From: Cognatiyoonia sediminum
GTDB lineage: Bacteria; Pseudomonadota; Alphaproteobacteria; Rhodobacterales; Rhodobacteraceae
Length of the DNA stretch: 64,000 nt
Direction: 5' to 3'
Assembly (NCBI RefSeq): GCF_900129845.1
Contig: NZ_FQXB01000001.1
Span: forward strand, 744,001 to 808,000
Position numbers and translations under genes: made by a program. Each line of letters begins with the position of its first letter. Positions within the stretch are counted from its first letter, which is position 1. Below, in pieces: positions 14,778 through 23,040 of the stretch. The notes beneath the pieces were generated by a model, which made no database searches, was not told the origin of the DNA, and worked only from the letters and a program-made list of their open reading frames with translations.

Positions 14778-17700
14778 CTAAACAACCTCTAAATCGTTGA
14801 GCAACTGACCGGTGGTTGTATTCAAGATGGTCAGCGTATCATTGTGCCCAAAATCAAAAACAACATCATCGCCAACGTTGCTGGCAAAGTCACTAATCGC
14901 TTGTTCCGATGTTGAGAAGATGCCCTCAAAACCTCGAAGCTCAATTGTATCAACGTTGTTCTCAAAGTCGTTTATGACGTCGTTTTCATTATGACGATAG
15001 AAGCGGAAAGTGTCTGCACCCGCACCACCATTGAGAATGTCGTCAGAGTTTCCGCCGTTCAGGATATCAGCTCCGTCCTCTCCATAAAGCTTATCAGCTC
15101 CGTCTCCACCGCTCAAATAGTCGTCACCTTTGCCACCCTTGAGGATATCAGTGCCCTGTCGGCCATAAAGCTTGTCGTCGCCGCCCGAGCCCCAAATCTC
15201 GTTCGAACCAGTATCGCCAAAGAGGCGATCATCATAATCGCCGCTTCCTCGGATGTTCTCAATCGACGAGTACTTGTCGCCATCGGTATTTTCACCCGAC
15301 ACCAAATCTACGAACACAGCTGAATTTCGGTTCGAGTAGTCGACACGATCGATACCATCACCGCCATAAAAATAATCAACATCTGTCGAGTCGTCCCGAA
15401 GGTCATCGTTGCCTTCTCCACCAACAAGGTAGTCGCTGCCCTTACTTCCTCGAAGTAGATCATCGCCAGAGCCGCCATAGAGATAGTCGTCGCCGTGGCC
15501 ACCGGCGAGATTGTCATTGCCAGCCAATCCATAGATCGCGTCATTGACCTCTGTTCCGTCGATCGCGTCAACGCCACTCGTTCCAACTGTTTCGACACCG
15601 CCGTCTAAGAAATCAACGTCGTTCTTAAGGGCATTTATGCCGATGCCTTCGATCGTTAGACTGTCGTTACCCCCGAAGTCAAACACGACATTGCCTGAGA
15701 CCGAGCCGTCATCAACAACAAATTGTTTTAAGCCCTCCCATGAGCCAAAGAGCGCACCGAAGTTGCCGAACTCAATCGTATCAACGTTGTTCTCAAAGTC
15801 GTTAATGACGTCGTTTTCATTGTGACGATAGAAGCGGAAAGTATCAGCCCCGGCTCCACCTTTAAGAATGTCGTCAGAGTTTCCGCCGTTCAGGATATCA
15901 GCTCCATCCTCACCGTAGAGCATATCAGCCCCGTCTCCACCGTTCAGATAGTCGTCATCTTTGCCACCCTTGAGGATATCAGCGCCCTGTCGGCCATAAA
16001 GCTTGTCGTCACCGCCTGAACCCCAAATCTCGTTCGAACCAGTGTCACCAAAAAGTCGATCGTCATAATCTCCGCTTCCTCGGATGTTCTCAATCGAGGA
16101 GTACTTGTCGCCATCAGTATTTTCGCCCGACTCCAAATCTACGAACACCGTCGAGTTACGGTAGTAATAGTCGGCACGGTCGGTGCCGGAGCCACCATAA
16201 TAAAAATCAACATCTGTAGAGTCATCCCGCAGGTTGTCATTGCCGTCGCCACCAACAAGATAGTCGCTACCCTTACTACCTCTAAGCAGATCATCTCCAT
16301 CACCGCCATAGAGATAGTCGTTGCCATGTCCGCCGCCGAGATTGTCATTACCAGCTAAGCCGTAGATCGCATCATTGACATCTGTTCCGTCGATTGTGTC
16401 ATCGCTACTCGTGCCAACTGTTTCGACACTCCCTCCAACAACGTCAAAGTCGTTCTTGAGTGCGCCTAAACCAATTCCCTCGATCGTTAGACTGTCGTTG
16501 CCACCGAAGTCGAACACGACATTGCCGGAACTTTGCCCGTTATCGACTACGTATTCCTGAAGTCCTTTCCAAGAACCAAAGAGCGCTCCAAAGTTCCCTA
16601 GTAAAAGTGTATCACTGTTGTTCTCAAAGTCCTTTATGACGTCGTTCTCGTGATGACGGTCGAAGCGGAAAGTGTCTGCACCTGCGCCGCCATTGAGGAT
16701 GTCATCTCCGCTCGTACCATTGAGCGTATCTTTACCATCCTCACCATAGAGCTTGTCGGCTCCATCGCCACCGTTCAGATAATCGTCGTCTTTGCCGCCT
16801 TTGAGGATATCAGCGCCCTGTCGGCCATAAAGCTTGTCGTCGCCGCCAGAACCTTTGATCTCGTTCGAACCCGCGTCACCGTGGAGTCGGTCGTTACCGT
16901 GTTCAGAACCGAGGATATTCTCTATACCAATGAGAATGTCGCCGTCTGAACTGTCGCCGTCTTTGAGGTCTACCTCTATGCCATCATCACGTCCGAAGTA
17001 TGAAACTTCGTCGACGCCTGAGCCTCCATTGAACACATTTTGATCGGTGCTATCGTCGCGCAGGTAGTCATCGCCTGCGCCACCGATCAACTGGTCCTGT
17101 CCAGACCCACCATAGAGCCGATCATCACCTTTGCCACCCAATAAGATGTCGTTTCCACTGTTGCCGTAGAGTGTATCTGCGCCGCTCCTACCATCGATCA
17201 GATCACCGCTGCTCCCTCCATTGATTGTTTGTGCGGAACTGCTGCCAGCCAAAACATCTGTCACATTCAGAAATTGCAACTGAAGACCGTCCGCGAAGGA
17301 CATTTGTTCTAAATGTTGATAGTGATCCCAATGGACATCAAAGTCCCCAGCCGCTCGAATGACCACCCTGTCAGAAATGCCGCCATGGCGAGCAAACGTC
17401 ACATCTTCAAGTAACAAGTCCCCAAACACAAGTTGGTCAAATCCACCGTTTTCCGTTTCATACCCAATTCCAGCGTACCCTGACGTGCTATCCACATAGT
17501 AAGTGTCATTACCCGAGCCGCCTTTTGCGATCTCGTAGGTGCTGCCATTGTTTGTACCTATGGATAGGTAGTCGTCGCCGTTCCCGCCATAGAGTTTGTC
17601 AACGCCGTTGCCTCCCAACAGGACATCGTTGCCAGTGCCGCCCCAAAGCGTGTCCTTCCCTCCGGCACCGTCCAAAATCAAATCGATTGTTGCTAAAACT

Positions 17701-19304
17701 GCACTGATCTCGTTGTTTCGCGAGTCACCATAAACGCCATTATACGCGTTGCCGCTGATCGTTTTGTTCGCTGATCCTGCCTTCGAGATGTCAAAGTACT
17801 TAGCGGCCACCGAACCATCTTCTTCAGCAATCCAAGTGATGTCGGCGCCGCTGGTCTGCTTTTTCAAGCCGTTGCGTTCATAGTCGAGTGCGATATCCCC
17901 AACGCCGCCTTCGACAACGTATGAGCCGTTCGTCATGGTGCCAAAATTAAGTTCGCTACCATCATGCTTATACGATGCAAGCCCGTGCAGCGTATTCCCA
18001 AAGACCTCGATGTCATTGCTCTGGTCGTCAAAGCCAGTGCCATCATCGTATGTAAGAGCGATTTCAGTGATGCCCCAATCATCAAGTGTCCGGACTTCTC
18101 CGTCGCCGATCTCGTTTCGGCCATCCTGATTGAGATCTTGCCAAATTTTGAGCTCAGACCAAACGGTATCAGATGAGTTTAGAACGCCATCACCGTTGCC
18201 CCAGCCATTTTTGCTCTCAAGGATTGCAAGCGCTTCAAGATCAGTAGCAGTGAGCATTCTGAAAAAGGACGCAAATGAAAACCCAAACAGGCCTGATGCA
18301 ACGTCGTCACTTCGTTCAAAATCAGAAAGCGAAAGCCAGTCGGTCCAGACAATCTCTTTTCTACTTTTGATTGTACCGTTAGCACCCCCCGCAACGCGTT
18401 TGTCGTTCTCGTCCAAGTCAATGACTAAGAAGCCGTCACCACCTGTTGCCCAAGACCCTTGTTCAAGGTAGCCGTCTTCGTCCCAATCAAAAAGCGGGCC
18501 ATCGCCAAAAGCGACCTCGACACCATCACCATCTAGGTCAAGAACAACTGGCTGTACCCCTCCTTGGTCAAAATCGTAGGTGACTACATAGTCGTCGTTA
18601 GGACCAATGCTTGTAGACCCCAAATCAGCCTCGGGCCCTTCCGTATCAAAAATACTATCGTTTGCGTCGTACACGGTGCCATGAATAACGGCGTCGCCAT
18701 TTCCGAGGGTTAAATTGGTCCCCCCCGAGGTCGTCTGTCCTGTAGATGTGGAGGAAGTAATTCCGTCGTTTGAAATGACAGAGGTTTGGGTGGTGCCCGA
18801 AGATGAATCATCATCGCTTGGAGGGGTCGTAGTTGGCGTTCCCTGTTGCTCCGTCGCCAATTGATCAAGGCCATTAAATTCGTCACCACGGAAGATCGTG
18901 GAACCTCTACCACCGGTTAATTCTTCAACGACTGACTGGGGCACAATCGCGCTGCCATAATAGACCGATACTTGATTGCTGCCATTTACCCCACCGTCAA
19001 TATCGATGAGGTCTCCGAAGCTGCCATTGTAGCCGACACGCCCGTTGACTTCTGCATCTACGGTTAAGTTCCCACCGGATGCCCCGGCAGTACCACCAAC
19101 ATGGACATCACCGTCTTCGAAAGTGACTCCTGCTTGAGCCTCTCCGGCTAATCCTACGCCACCAACTGGTGTGTCCACATATACACCATAATACGCACCA
19201 ACGCCTACATTTCCCCCGGACACGGATACCATATCGAAGACATGTCCTGCATTGGGATCAAATGATAGAGTTAAAGATCCACTTAGTAGCGCCGCACCGC
19301 CCAC
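14778..19304 (-). CDS. Giant RTX-type calcium-binding protein, triplicated module
   Basis: A 1508-residue secreted-type protein. The N-terminal 150 residues are Gly-rich beta repeats. A Thr/Ser-rich linker (about 160-200) is followed by a VVLDLDGDGVE module typical of large RTX proteins. Then come many nonapeptide repeats of the form GGxGxDxLY, which bind calcium after export. Three copies of a 277-residue module follow one another (exact 831-bp spacing in DNA). Each ends AGADTFRFxRHxENDVIxDFENN and a NDSLTIEG-type strand. The C terminus LTILNTTTGQLLNDLEVV resembles type I secretion signals. No T1SS genes are in the window. The apparent GTG start at 19304 is doubtful because an ATG-led N terminus lies in another frame at 19412-19549. 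Confidence 0.8.
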   Translation of the reverse strand: MGGAALLSGSLTLSFDPNAGHVFDMVSVSGGNVGVGAYYGVYVDTPVGGVGLAGEAQAGVTFEDGDVHVGGTAGASGGNLTVDAEVNGRVGYNGSFGDLIDIDGGVNGSNQVSVYYGSAIVPQSVVEELTGGRGSTIFRGDEFNGLDQLATEQQGTPTTTPPSDDDSSSGTTQTSVISNDGITSSTSTGQTTSGGTNLTLGNGDAVIHGTVYDANDSIFDTEGPEADLGSTSIGPNDDYVVTYDFDQGGVQPVVLDLDGDGVEVAFGDGPLFDWDEDGYLEQGSWATGGDGFLVIDLDENDKRVAGGANGTIKSRKEIVWTDWLSLSDFERSDDVASGLFGFSFASFFRMLTATDLEALAILESKNGWGNGDGVLNSSDTVWSELKIWQDLNQDGRNEIGDGEVRTLDDWGITEIALTYDDGTGFDDQSNDIEVFGNTLHGLASYKHDGSELNFGTMTNGSYVVEGGVGDIALDYERNGLKKQTSGADITWIAEEDGSVAAKYFDISKAGSANKTISGNAYNGVYGDSRNNEISAVLATIDLILDGAGGKDTLWGGTGNDVLLGGNGVDKLYGGNGDDYLSIGTNNGSTYEIAKGGSGNDTYYVDSTSGYAGIGYETENGGFDQLVFGDLLLEDVTFARHGGISDRVVIRAAGDFDVHWDHYQHLEQMSFADGLQLQFLNVTDVLAGSSSAQTINGGSSGDLIDGRSGADTLYGNSGNDILLGGKGDDRLYGGSGQDQLIGGAGDDYLRDDSTDQNVFNGGSGVDEVSYFGRDDGIEVDLKDGDSSDGDILIGIENILGSEHGNDRLHGDAGSNEIKGSGGDDKLYGRQGADILKGGKDDDYLNGGDGADKLYGEDGKDTLNGTSGDDILNGGAGADTFRFDRHHENDVIKDFENNSDTLLLGNFGALFGSWKGLQEYVVDNGQSSGNVVFDFGGNDSLTIEGIGLGALKNDFDVVGGSVETVGTSSDDTIDGTDVNDAIYGLAGNDNLGGGHGNDYLYGGDGDDLLRGSKGSDYLVGGDGNDNLRDDSTDVDFYYGGSGTDRADYYYRNSTVFVDLESGENTDGDKYSSIENIRGSGDYDDRLFGDTGSNEIWGSGGDDKLYGRQGADILKGGKDDDYLNGGDGADMLYGEDGADILNGGNSDDILKGGAGADTFRFYRHNENDVINDFENNVDTIEFGNFGALFGSWEGLKQFVVDDGSVSGNVVFDFGGNDSLTIEGIGINALKNDVDFLDGGVETVGTSGVDAIDGTEVNDAIYGLAGNDNLAGGHGDDYLYGGSGDDLLRGSKGSDYLVGGEGNDDLRDDSTDVDYFYGGDGIDRVDYSNRNSAVFVDLVSGENTDGDKYSSIENIRGSGDYDDRLFGDTGSNEIWGSGGDDKLYGRQGTDILKGGKGDDYLSGGDGADKLYGEDGADILNGGNSDDILNGGAGADTFRFYRHNENDVINDFENNVDTIELRGFEGIFSTSEQAISDFASNVGDDVVFDFGHNDTLTILNTTTGQLLNDLEVV
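14820..17260 (-). repeat. Three tandem 831-bp modules within the RTX gene
   Basis: Matching anchors lie exactly 831 bp apart: the GTCGTCAGAGTTTCCGCC-type site at 15041 and 15872, with its diverged relative at 16703, and TTCGACAC at 15591 and 16422. Two left-hand copies (toward the C terminus of the protein) are closer to each other than to the third. The boundaries are approximate. Confidence 0.8.
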
Positions 19305-19411
19305 AGTAATGTCAATTTTGCCGCTTGTTGGTTGATAAGATGCGGAAACCTCACCGCCAACAACAAAGCCACCCTTTAGACGAAACAGGTCATCTTTTGT
19401 AACACCACCGT

Positions 19412-19549
19412 TTAATGTATATGTTGATAAATTAGTGTTCCTCCGGCGAATGTTGGGCCACCGCTGAACTCTATACCAACATGGTCATTTCCAAATGTGA
19501 TTTGGTTAGACGCTTCATTTTCTCCACTTAAGGTCTTTTCGGTAGTCAT
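19412..19549 (-). pseudogene. N-terminal fragment of the RTX protein, in another frame
   Basis: A 45-codon frame begins at ATG 19549 (MTTEKTLSGENEASNQITFG, then NDHVGIEFSGGPTFAGG) and stops at 19412. The RTX frame continues without interruption upstream of its GTG, reading NTNLSTYTLNGGVTKDDLF. The joined sequence, GGPTFAGG then NTNLSTYTLNGG, would be natural if one base were added near 19440 (for example GGAGGAAC to GGAGGGAAC). I read it as the true start of the RTX gene, separated by a one-base frameshift or a sequencing error. Confidence 0.6.
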
Positions 19550-19557
19550 TATCTATT

Positions 19558-20317
19558 CTATCTATTCTGTCCAAATTTTTTGCGCATATAGGATACCAAG
19601 TGCCATCCGGTTAGCCCTACCCAAAGCAAAAACAGCCACATTGCGGCCATTCCAATTATCTCTCGGTTTTCCGGAAAAGTGCGATGGACAAAAACCAAAA
19701 CGAAACCGAAAAAGTAGTAGCTAAGAATAGTTAAAATGAATGTTGTTTTGGGCCAACGTTCGAGAAGCTGTCTATAAATCCGCACTTCAAATCTCTTTTC
19801 TTCTGTCGACTGACACTTTGATTGATATTCCTCTTTAAAATCAACGTCGAGTTGATTTTGGGCGAACTTTTTGTTTGCGACAGAAACAATCGAACGGTCC
19901 AAATCGCATAAAGCCCTAATATGTAATATCCGATTTGCACGTCCAAAAACTCATTTGGGCTAGTAGAACTTTTAATGATACACCATTCTGAACGCGTGAA
20001 GTTTGAGCATGTTCGACAAATTGATGATCCTGTTAAATCTGCGGTGAGCGAGGAACACCAATACTTAGTCTCGCTCAGTTTACTTAGCAAACCAGCAACT
20101 CGCACAGTCGACAACGTTTGCACACATCAAGGTCAGACAAGTCCACTCTAAGTACCCCAAATTGGAAAGGAATGTACCACTTGCACGACGAAGTCCGGCC
20201 CTCATTAAACCAAATTTTCCTTTCCCTAGCCCACCTTTCCGAATGAATTTCACTAAAGCAATTAGACAAATCCATGCCAATTGTCTCTTTGCACGTGAAT
20301 TCGTGAGGCACTGTCAC
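19558..20317 (-). pseudogene. Frameshifted Cys-rich, two-TM membrane protein
   Basis: Three overlapping frames read as one decayed gene. The first, from GTG 20317 or ATG 20275, ends in cysteine-rich VCKRCRLCELLVC. The second continues SKLSETKYWCSS and adds CRTCSNFTRSEWC, then a hydrophobic segment YYILGLYAIWTV. The third continues RSIVSVANKKFAQNQ and carries two more hydrophobic segments (FILTILSYYFFGFVLVFV and IGMAAMWLFLLWVGLTG). Each junction, near 20087 and 19903, would be restored by one extra base in a TTT run. The CxxC pairs suggest a zinc ribbon. No family is recognised. It sits just upstream of the RTX gene on the same strand. Confidence 0.45.
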
Positions 20318-20398
20318 ATGAAGTAGCCTCTAGTTGACCTGTCGTAAACTAGTTACGAAGATTTTTTCCGCTTGCCATTTAGATCTCGCCACGACTAC

Positions 20399-20421
20399 GT
20401 TGGGGGAACTTTTCGGGGAAC
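20399..20421 (+). repeat. Putative integrase arm-type sites, right end
   Basis: GTTGGGGGAAC and a second GGGGAAC start 12 bases apart (20403 and 20415). They mirror the left-end pair at 7842 and 7854, which has the same period. The site lies about 70 bases inside attR. Confidence 0.45.
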
Positions 20422-20492
20422 ACACTGCAGCTTACAAATATTTTATTGATCGTTTTCAACGAGATATGAATGAGGATTAATCCCAGTCCGTG

Positions 20493-20508
20493 CCTACCGC
20501 CGGAGCCA
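20493..20508 (+). repeat. attR: copy of the tRNA-Asn 3' end
   Basis: CCTACCGCCGGAGCCA is identical to 7769-7784. The sequence to its left (ATCCCAGTCCGTG) no longer matches the tRNA T-arm, so this is a direct repeat and not a second tRNA gene. Confidence 0.9.
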
Positions 20509-20644
20509 ATTCTTCCAAGATTTGATCAGATGGCGCGCGACTTTGGCCTAGTTGCTAAGGTAGCGGAGAGACTCAGCCAGGCATGAGCACCTAGCATCCA
20601 TCTCTCAAGCATCAGATGTTCAAATTGCAAGACATGGCATTTGA

Positions 20645-22138
20645 TCAACTGACTTTTACCAAATCATCCGGCTTCCATGTTTGATCGAAGAACTCCACCT
20701 CGGCGCCATAGAGGCGAAGCACAGCCATGAAATGTCTGTTAGGTATTGTCTGGATGAAATTGGTGTCGCCAACATTCTCAGGCTGTTGGGGGCCAAACCA
20801 TATATCTACCGAACCGTCTTCGTTCGTCGCGACATCGTAATAGCTGTTTGTTGATGGCAACAACTGATCGGTCTCAGGCATCGTGCCGTCGGTTATGTTG
20901 TAGGCGGTCACAGCCCAAAAGAAAGCCGCGGGCGGATGTGCCGGAAGGCGCATTCTATAGGTATTAGACCCATCGAGGTATCTACCGTTTTCATCACAGA
21001 ATGCGACCGGATACTTGGAACCTGCTCCGATTGTGCGCTGAACCATGGCAGGCGCTGAAGAATAGGCATATTGGAAGAAAGCGGCCCGCTGATCTATATC
21101 GAGGTAGCTTTCTTGCATCCATTCAGCCGTCGCCGCGGCCCAAGCGCGAAGATATTGCCTATCTTCGTAGTAGCGATCGCGGCCATCGGCACGACCTAGT
21201 TGGCGGTTCGCAAGGATCATCCGAGGCGCCACTTCAACGGCCTTTGCCAAGAGCTCTCTTTGTCTCTGATCAGGTTCAAACGTGAGACCTTTGACGATCC
21301 CGATAGACGCTAGAACGCCTCGAAGTTCCGGTGTGATCGCCGACGTCGGTTCATAATCAACAAAGTCTTTCAACTTATCCCAATACGTCGCATCGACCGG
21401 ATACATCATATCAACGCGCTTCCCGCTCGCATTCGGGAATTCCATCGCGCGAATTTCTTTCTCTTGAGCCCAAAGAGGATAAATGCGGGTCTTTTCAGCA
21501 AGAGCGACAGCGGGAGATGGGTCCGGCCCCTTCTCTCCTTTCGCCATGACGGTTCTGAAGAACAAGAACACGTTGTATGTTGGAGACTCAAAAGAAAAAT
21601 AACTGTCCGGTACATGCCCATCGTAGTTCGGCGGCAGCAACAAATACAAACCACCGCGCGCGCGGTCAGGACCGATAGCACCTACATCTGTTATCGTCCG
21701 TTGAAAGAAATCTGTGAACATACCGATAACATTCGCTGGCGCAGCCACCACCAGCGGACCGCTCACCTTCAAATCCAGATATGACATCGAATAGATGACG
21801 TCTGCATTTGGGGTTGGCACCCAAGTCCGACTATCCATCCGATCTTTCCAAATAGGTAAGACATTATAGCCAGTGCCAAACACGGCTTCTGACCCGTCAC
21901 GCATACCGATAACGTTCAATGCAGGTAACATAGTCTGATAGGCGTAAATGGCGCGTTGATAGAACTGCTCATCTCTGAGGGATTGTGCTTCGTCTGGATC
22001 AAGCCAGTTGCCATCGTTGACTTGCTCAACAAGCGGCGGTGAATGCAATCCATCGTTGGTTGGGGGCTTTGAATCAGCAGTCCTTGGCGCGTTCCCTTCA
22101 GCACTCGAGCATAGGCGAATTATCACTCGACAACGCAA
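20645..22138 (-). CDS. DUF1254/DUF1214 domain protein
   Basis: A 497-residue protein with the two-part DUF1254-DUF1214 architecture. The DUF1254 part spans about residues 55-190 (RAIYAYQTMLPALNVIGMRD, then TPNADVIYSMSYLDL). The DUF1214 part covers the last 130 residues (FWAVTAYNITDGTMPETDQL, then SVDIWFGPQQPENVGDTNFI). The family is often exported and its biochemical role is not established. Here no signal peptide is seen. The frame opens with TTG 22138 shortly after an in-frame TAA, and the first 38 residues look non-conserved. The true start or a lost leader is therefore uncertain. A 49-codon frame (22141-22290, same strand) directly precedes it. The gene lies just outside the island right end. 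Confidence 0.8.
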   Translation of the reverse strand: MRCRVIIRLCSSAEGNAPRTADSKPPTNDGLHSPPLVEQVNDGNWLDPDEAQSLRDEQFYQRAIYAYQTMLPALNVIGMRDGSEAVFGTGYNVLPIWKDRMDSRTWVPTPNADVIYSMSYLDLKVSGPLVVAAPANVIGMFTDFFQRTITDVGAIGPDRARGGLYLLLPPNYDGHVPDSYFSFESPTYNVFLFFRTVMAKGEKGPDPSPAVALAEKTRIYPLWAQEKEIRAMEFPNASGKRVDMMYPVDATYWDKLKDFVDYEPTSAITPELRGVLASIGIVKGLTFEPDQRQRELLAKAVEVAPRMILANRQLGRADGRDRYYEDRQYLRAWAAATAEWMQESYLDIDQRAAFFQYAYSSAPAMVQRTIGAGSKYPVAFCDENGRYLDGSNTYRMRLPAHPPAAFFWAVTAYNITDGTMPETDQLLPSTNSYYDVATNEDGSVDIWFGPQQPENVGDTNFIQTIPNRHFMAVLRLYGAEVEFFDQTWKPDDLVKVS

Positions 22139-22413
22139 CCTTAGCGCTTACCCAACCAGATTGCCAAGCTTGGCATGGGTTTGTGCCAATTCAATTGAAG
22201 ACAGTTTGCATCAAAGCTTTGAACCTTTTCAGAATCGGCCTCAATCAACTCAAGTGGGTTTTGCACATCGGCGCCATTCCGACTGACCATTGATTTTTCT
22301 TGTCTTAATTTGGCGGAACAAGCTACTAATTGGGAAAGCCATCAGTTTGGCCGCAACTCAAAGCGTTCATGGCCGCTGAAAAATTTCGGGAACAATCCTT
22401 TGAGGGACACACT

Positions 22414-22950
22414 ATGATCAAGTTCTTAATCTCCGTCGCATCCTATCTGATCGCGAACGCAGCTGGCCTATTCGCTGCGACACTTCTGCTGACCGGTTTC
22501 ACCATCGACTTCACCGCGTTTATCTTCGCTGTGTTGATCTTTTCGGTGTTCCAGACCATCGCCGGACCGATCATTACGAAGATGTCGCTTCAACACATTC
22601 CGCAGTTGCGAGGCGGTGTTGCGATTGTCGTGATTATGGCTGGTCTTGTTATCACAGACTTACTAATGCCGGGCATGAATGTCGGCGGTATTTCGAACCT
22701 GCTTGCTGCGACGCTTCTTGTTTGGTTTGGGTCCCTGATCGCGGCGATCCTGATCCCGATTTACATCTTCAAAGAGGTCAAAGAGAGCCGGGAAGAGCGC
22801 CAAGAAAAGATGGAGAGCGACGTACAAAGCGCGGTGGATGCTGCAGAGCGCTCTGCCGCAGCGGCCGAGGCTGCTGCCAAATCTGCGGAAGCTGCTGCCC
22901 ACCCTACTCCGGACCCTACGCCGGCACCAACCCCGAAGTCGGGCGATTGA
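22414..22950 (+). CDS. Phage-holin-family-like membrane protein (PF04020/YvlD-like)
   Basis: A 178-residue inner-membrane protein. Four hydrophobic segments in the first 120 residues (LISVASYLIANAAGLFAATL, AFIFAVLIFSVFQTIAG, GGVAIVVIMAGLVITDLL, LLAATLLVWFGSLIAAILI) fit the small four-TM family often called phage holin family IV or YvlD. The tail is a charged coiled coil (KEVKESREERQEKMESDVQS), an Ala-rich helix and a Pro/Thr repeat. I start at ATG 22414, after GAGGG. The upstream extension of the frame lacks a ribosome site. Despite the family name there is no phage context and a housekeeping membrane role is more likely. A strong terminator follows. Confidence 0.7.
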   Translation: MIKFLISVASYLIANAAGLFAATLLLTGFTIDFTAFIFAVLIFSVFQTIAGPIITKMSLQHIPQLRGGVAIVVIMAGLVITDLLMPGMNVGGISNLLAATLLVWFGSLIAAILIPIYIFKEVKESREERQEKMESDVQSAVDAAERSAAAAEAAAKSAEAAAHPTPDPTPAPTPKSGD

Positions 22951-22983
22951 TCATAGTTACCCGCTAGATGATCCCAAAAGAAT

Positions 22984-23019
22984 GGCCCGCATTTGAACGC
23001 AAATGCGGGCCTCTTTTTT
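22984..23019 (+). terminator. Rho-independent terminator
   Basis: GGCCCGCATTTG (22984-22995) pairs perfectly with CAAATGCGGGCC (23000-23011) across loop AACG, followed by TCTTTTTTG. It closes the holin-like gene and lies against the convergent META-domain gene. Confidence 0.93.
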
Positions 23020-23040
23020 GATATTCTTTGCGAAACCCGA

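Larger units (their letters stand above)
7785..20508. mobile_element. Genomic island integrated at tRNA-Asn (about 12.7 kb)
   Basis: The island is bounded by the tRNA-Asn 3' end and by an exact 16-bp copy of it at 20493-20508. It carries a tyrosine integrase at the left end, a tRNA-Leu, a DUF3102-like protein, several small proteins with no recognisable family, a serine recombinase, a GGGTCA-repeat tract, a giant RTX protein and decayed genes. No phage structural genes, conjugation genes or replication initiator are recognisable. It is therefore best described as an integrative island or satellite-like remnant. Both ends carry paired GGGGAAC repeats. Confidence 0.85.
20318..20644. other. Island right end and flanking gap
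   Basis: No gene is seen. The stretch holds the right-end GGGGAAC pair (20403-20421), attR (20493-20508) and about 135 bases of AT-balanced DNA up to the stop of the DUF1254 gene. Confidence 0.6.

Noticed and set aside
15000-17200. CRISPR-like direct repeats
   Set aside because: The repeats are long coding modules and short GGxGxD codons in a continuous reading frame, not spacer-repeat units.
14812-19020. Many open frames on the plus strand opposite the RTX gene
   Set aside because: They mirror the repetitive GGxGxD codons on the minus strand, recur with the 831-bp period and have no ribosome sites.
20480-20508. A second tRNA-Asn or fragment at the right end
   Set aside because: Only the last 16 bases match. 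No cloverleaf can be formed from the sequence to its left, so it is attR.
22330-22413. Longer start of the holin-like gene
   Set aside because: No ribosome site, and the ATG at 22414 follows GAGGG and begins directly with a membrane helix.
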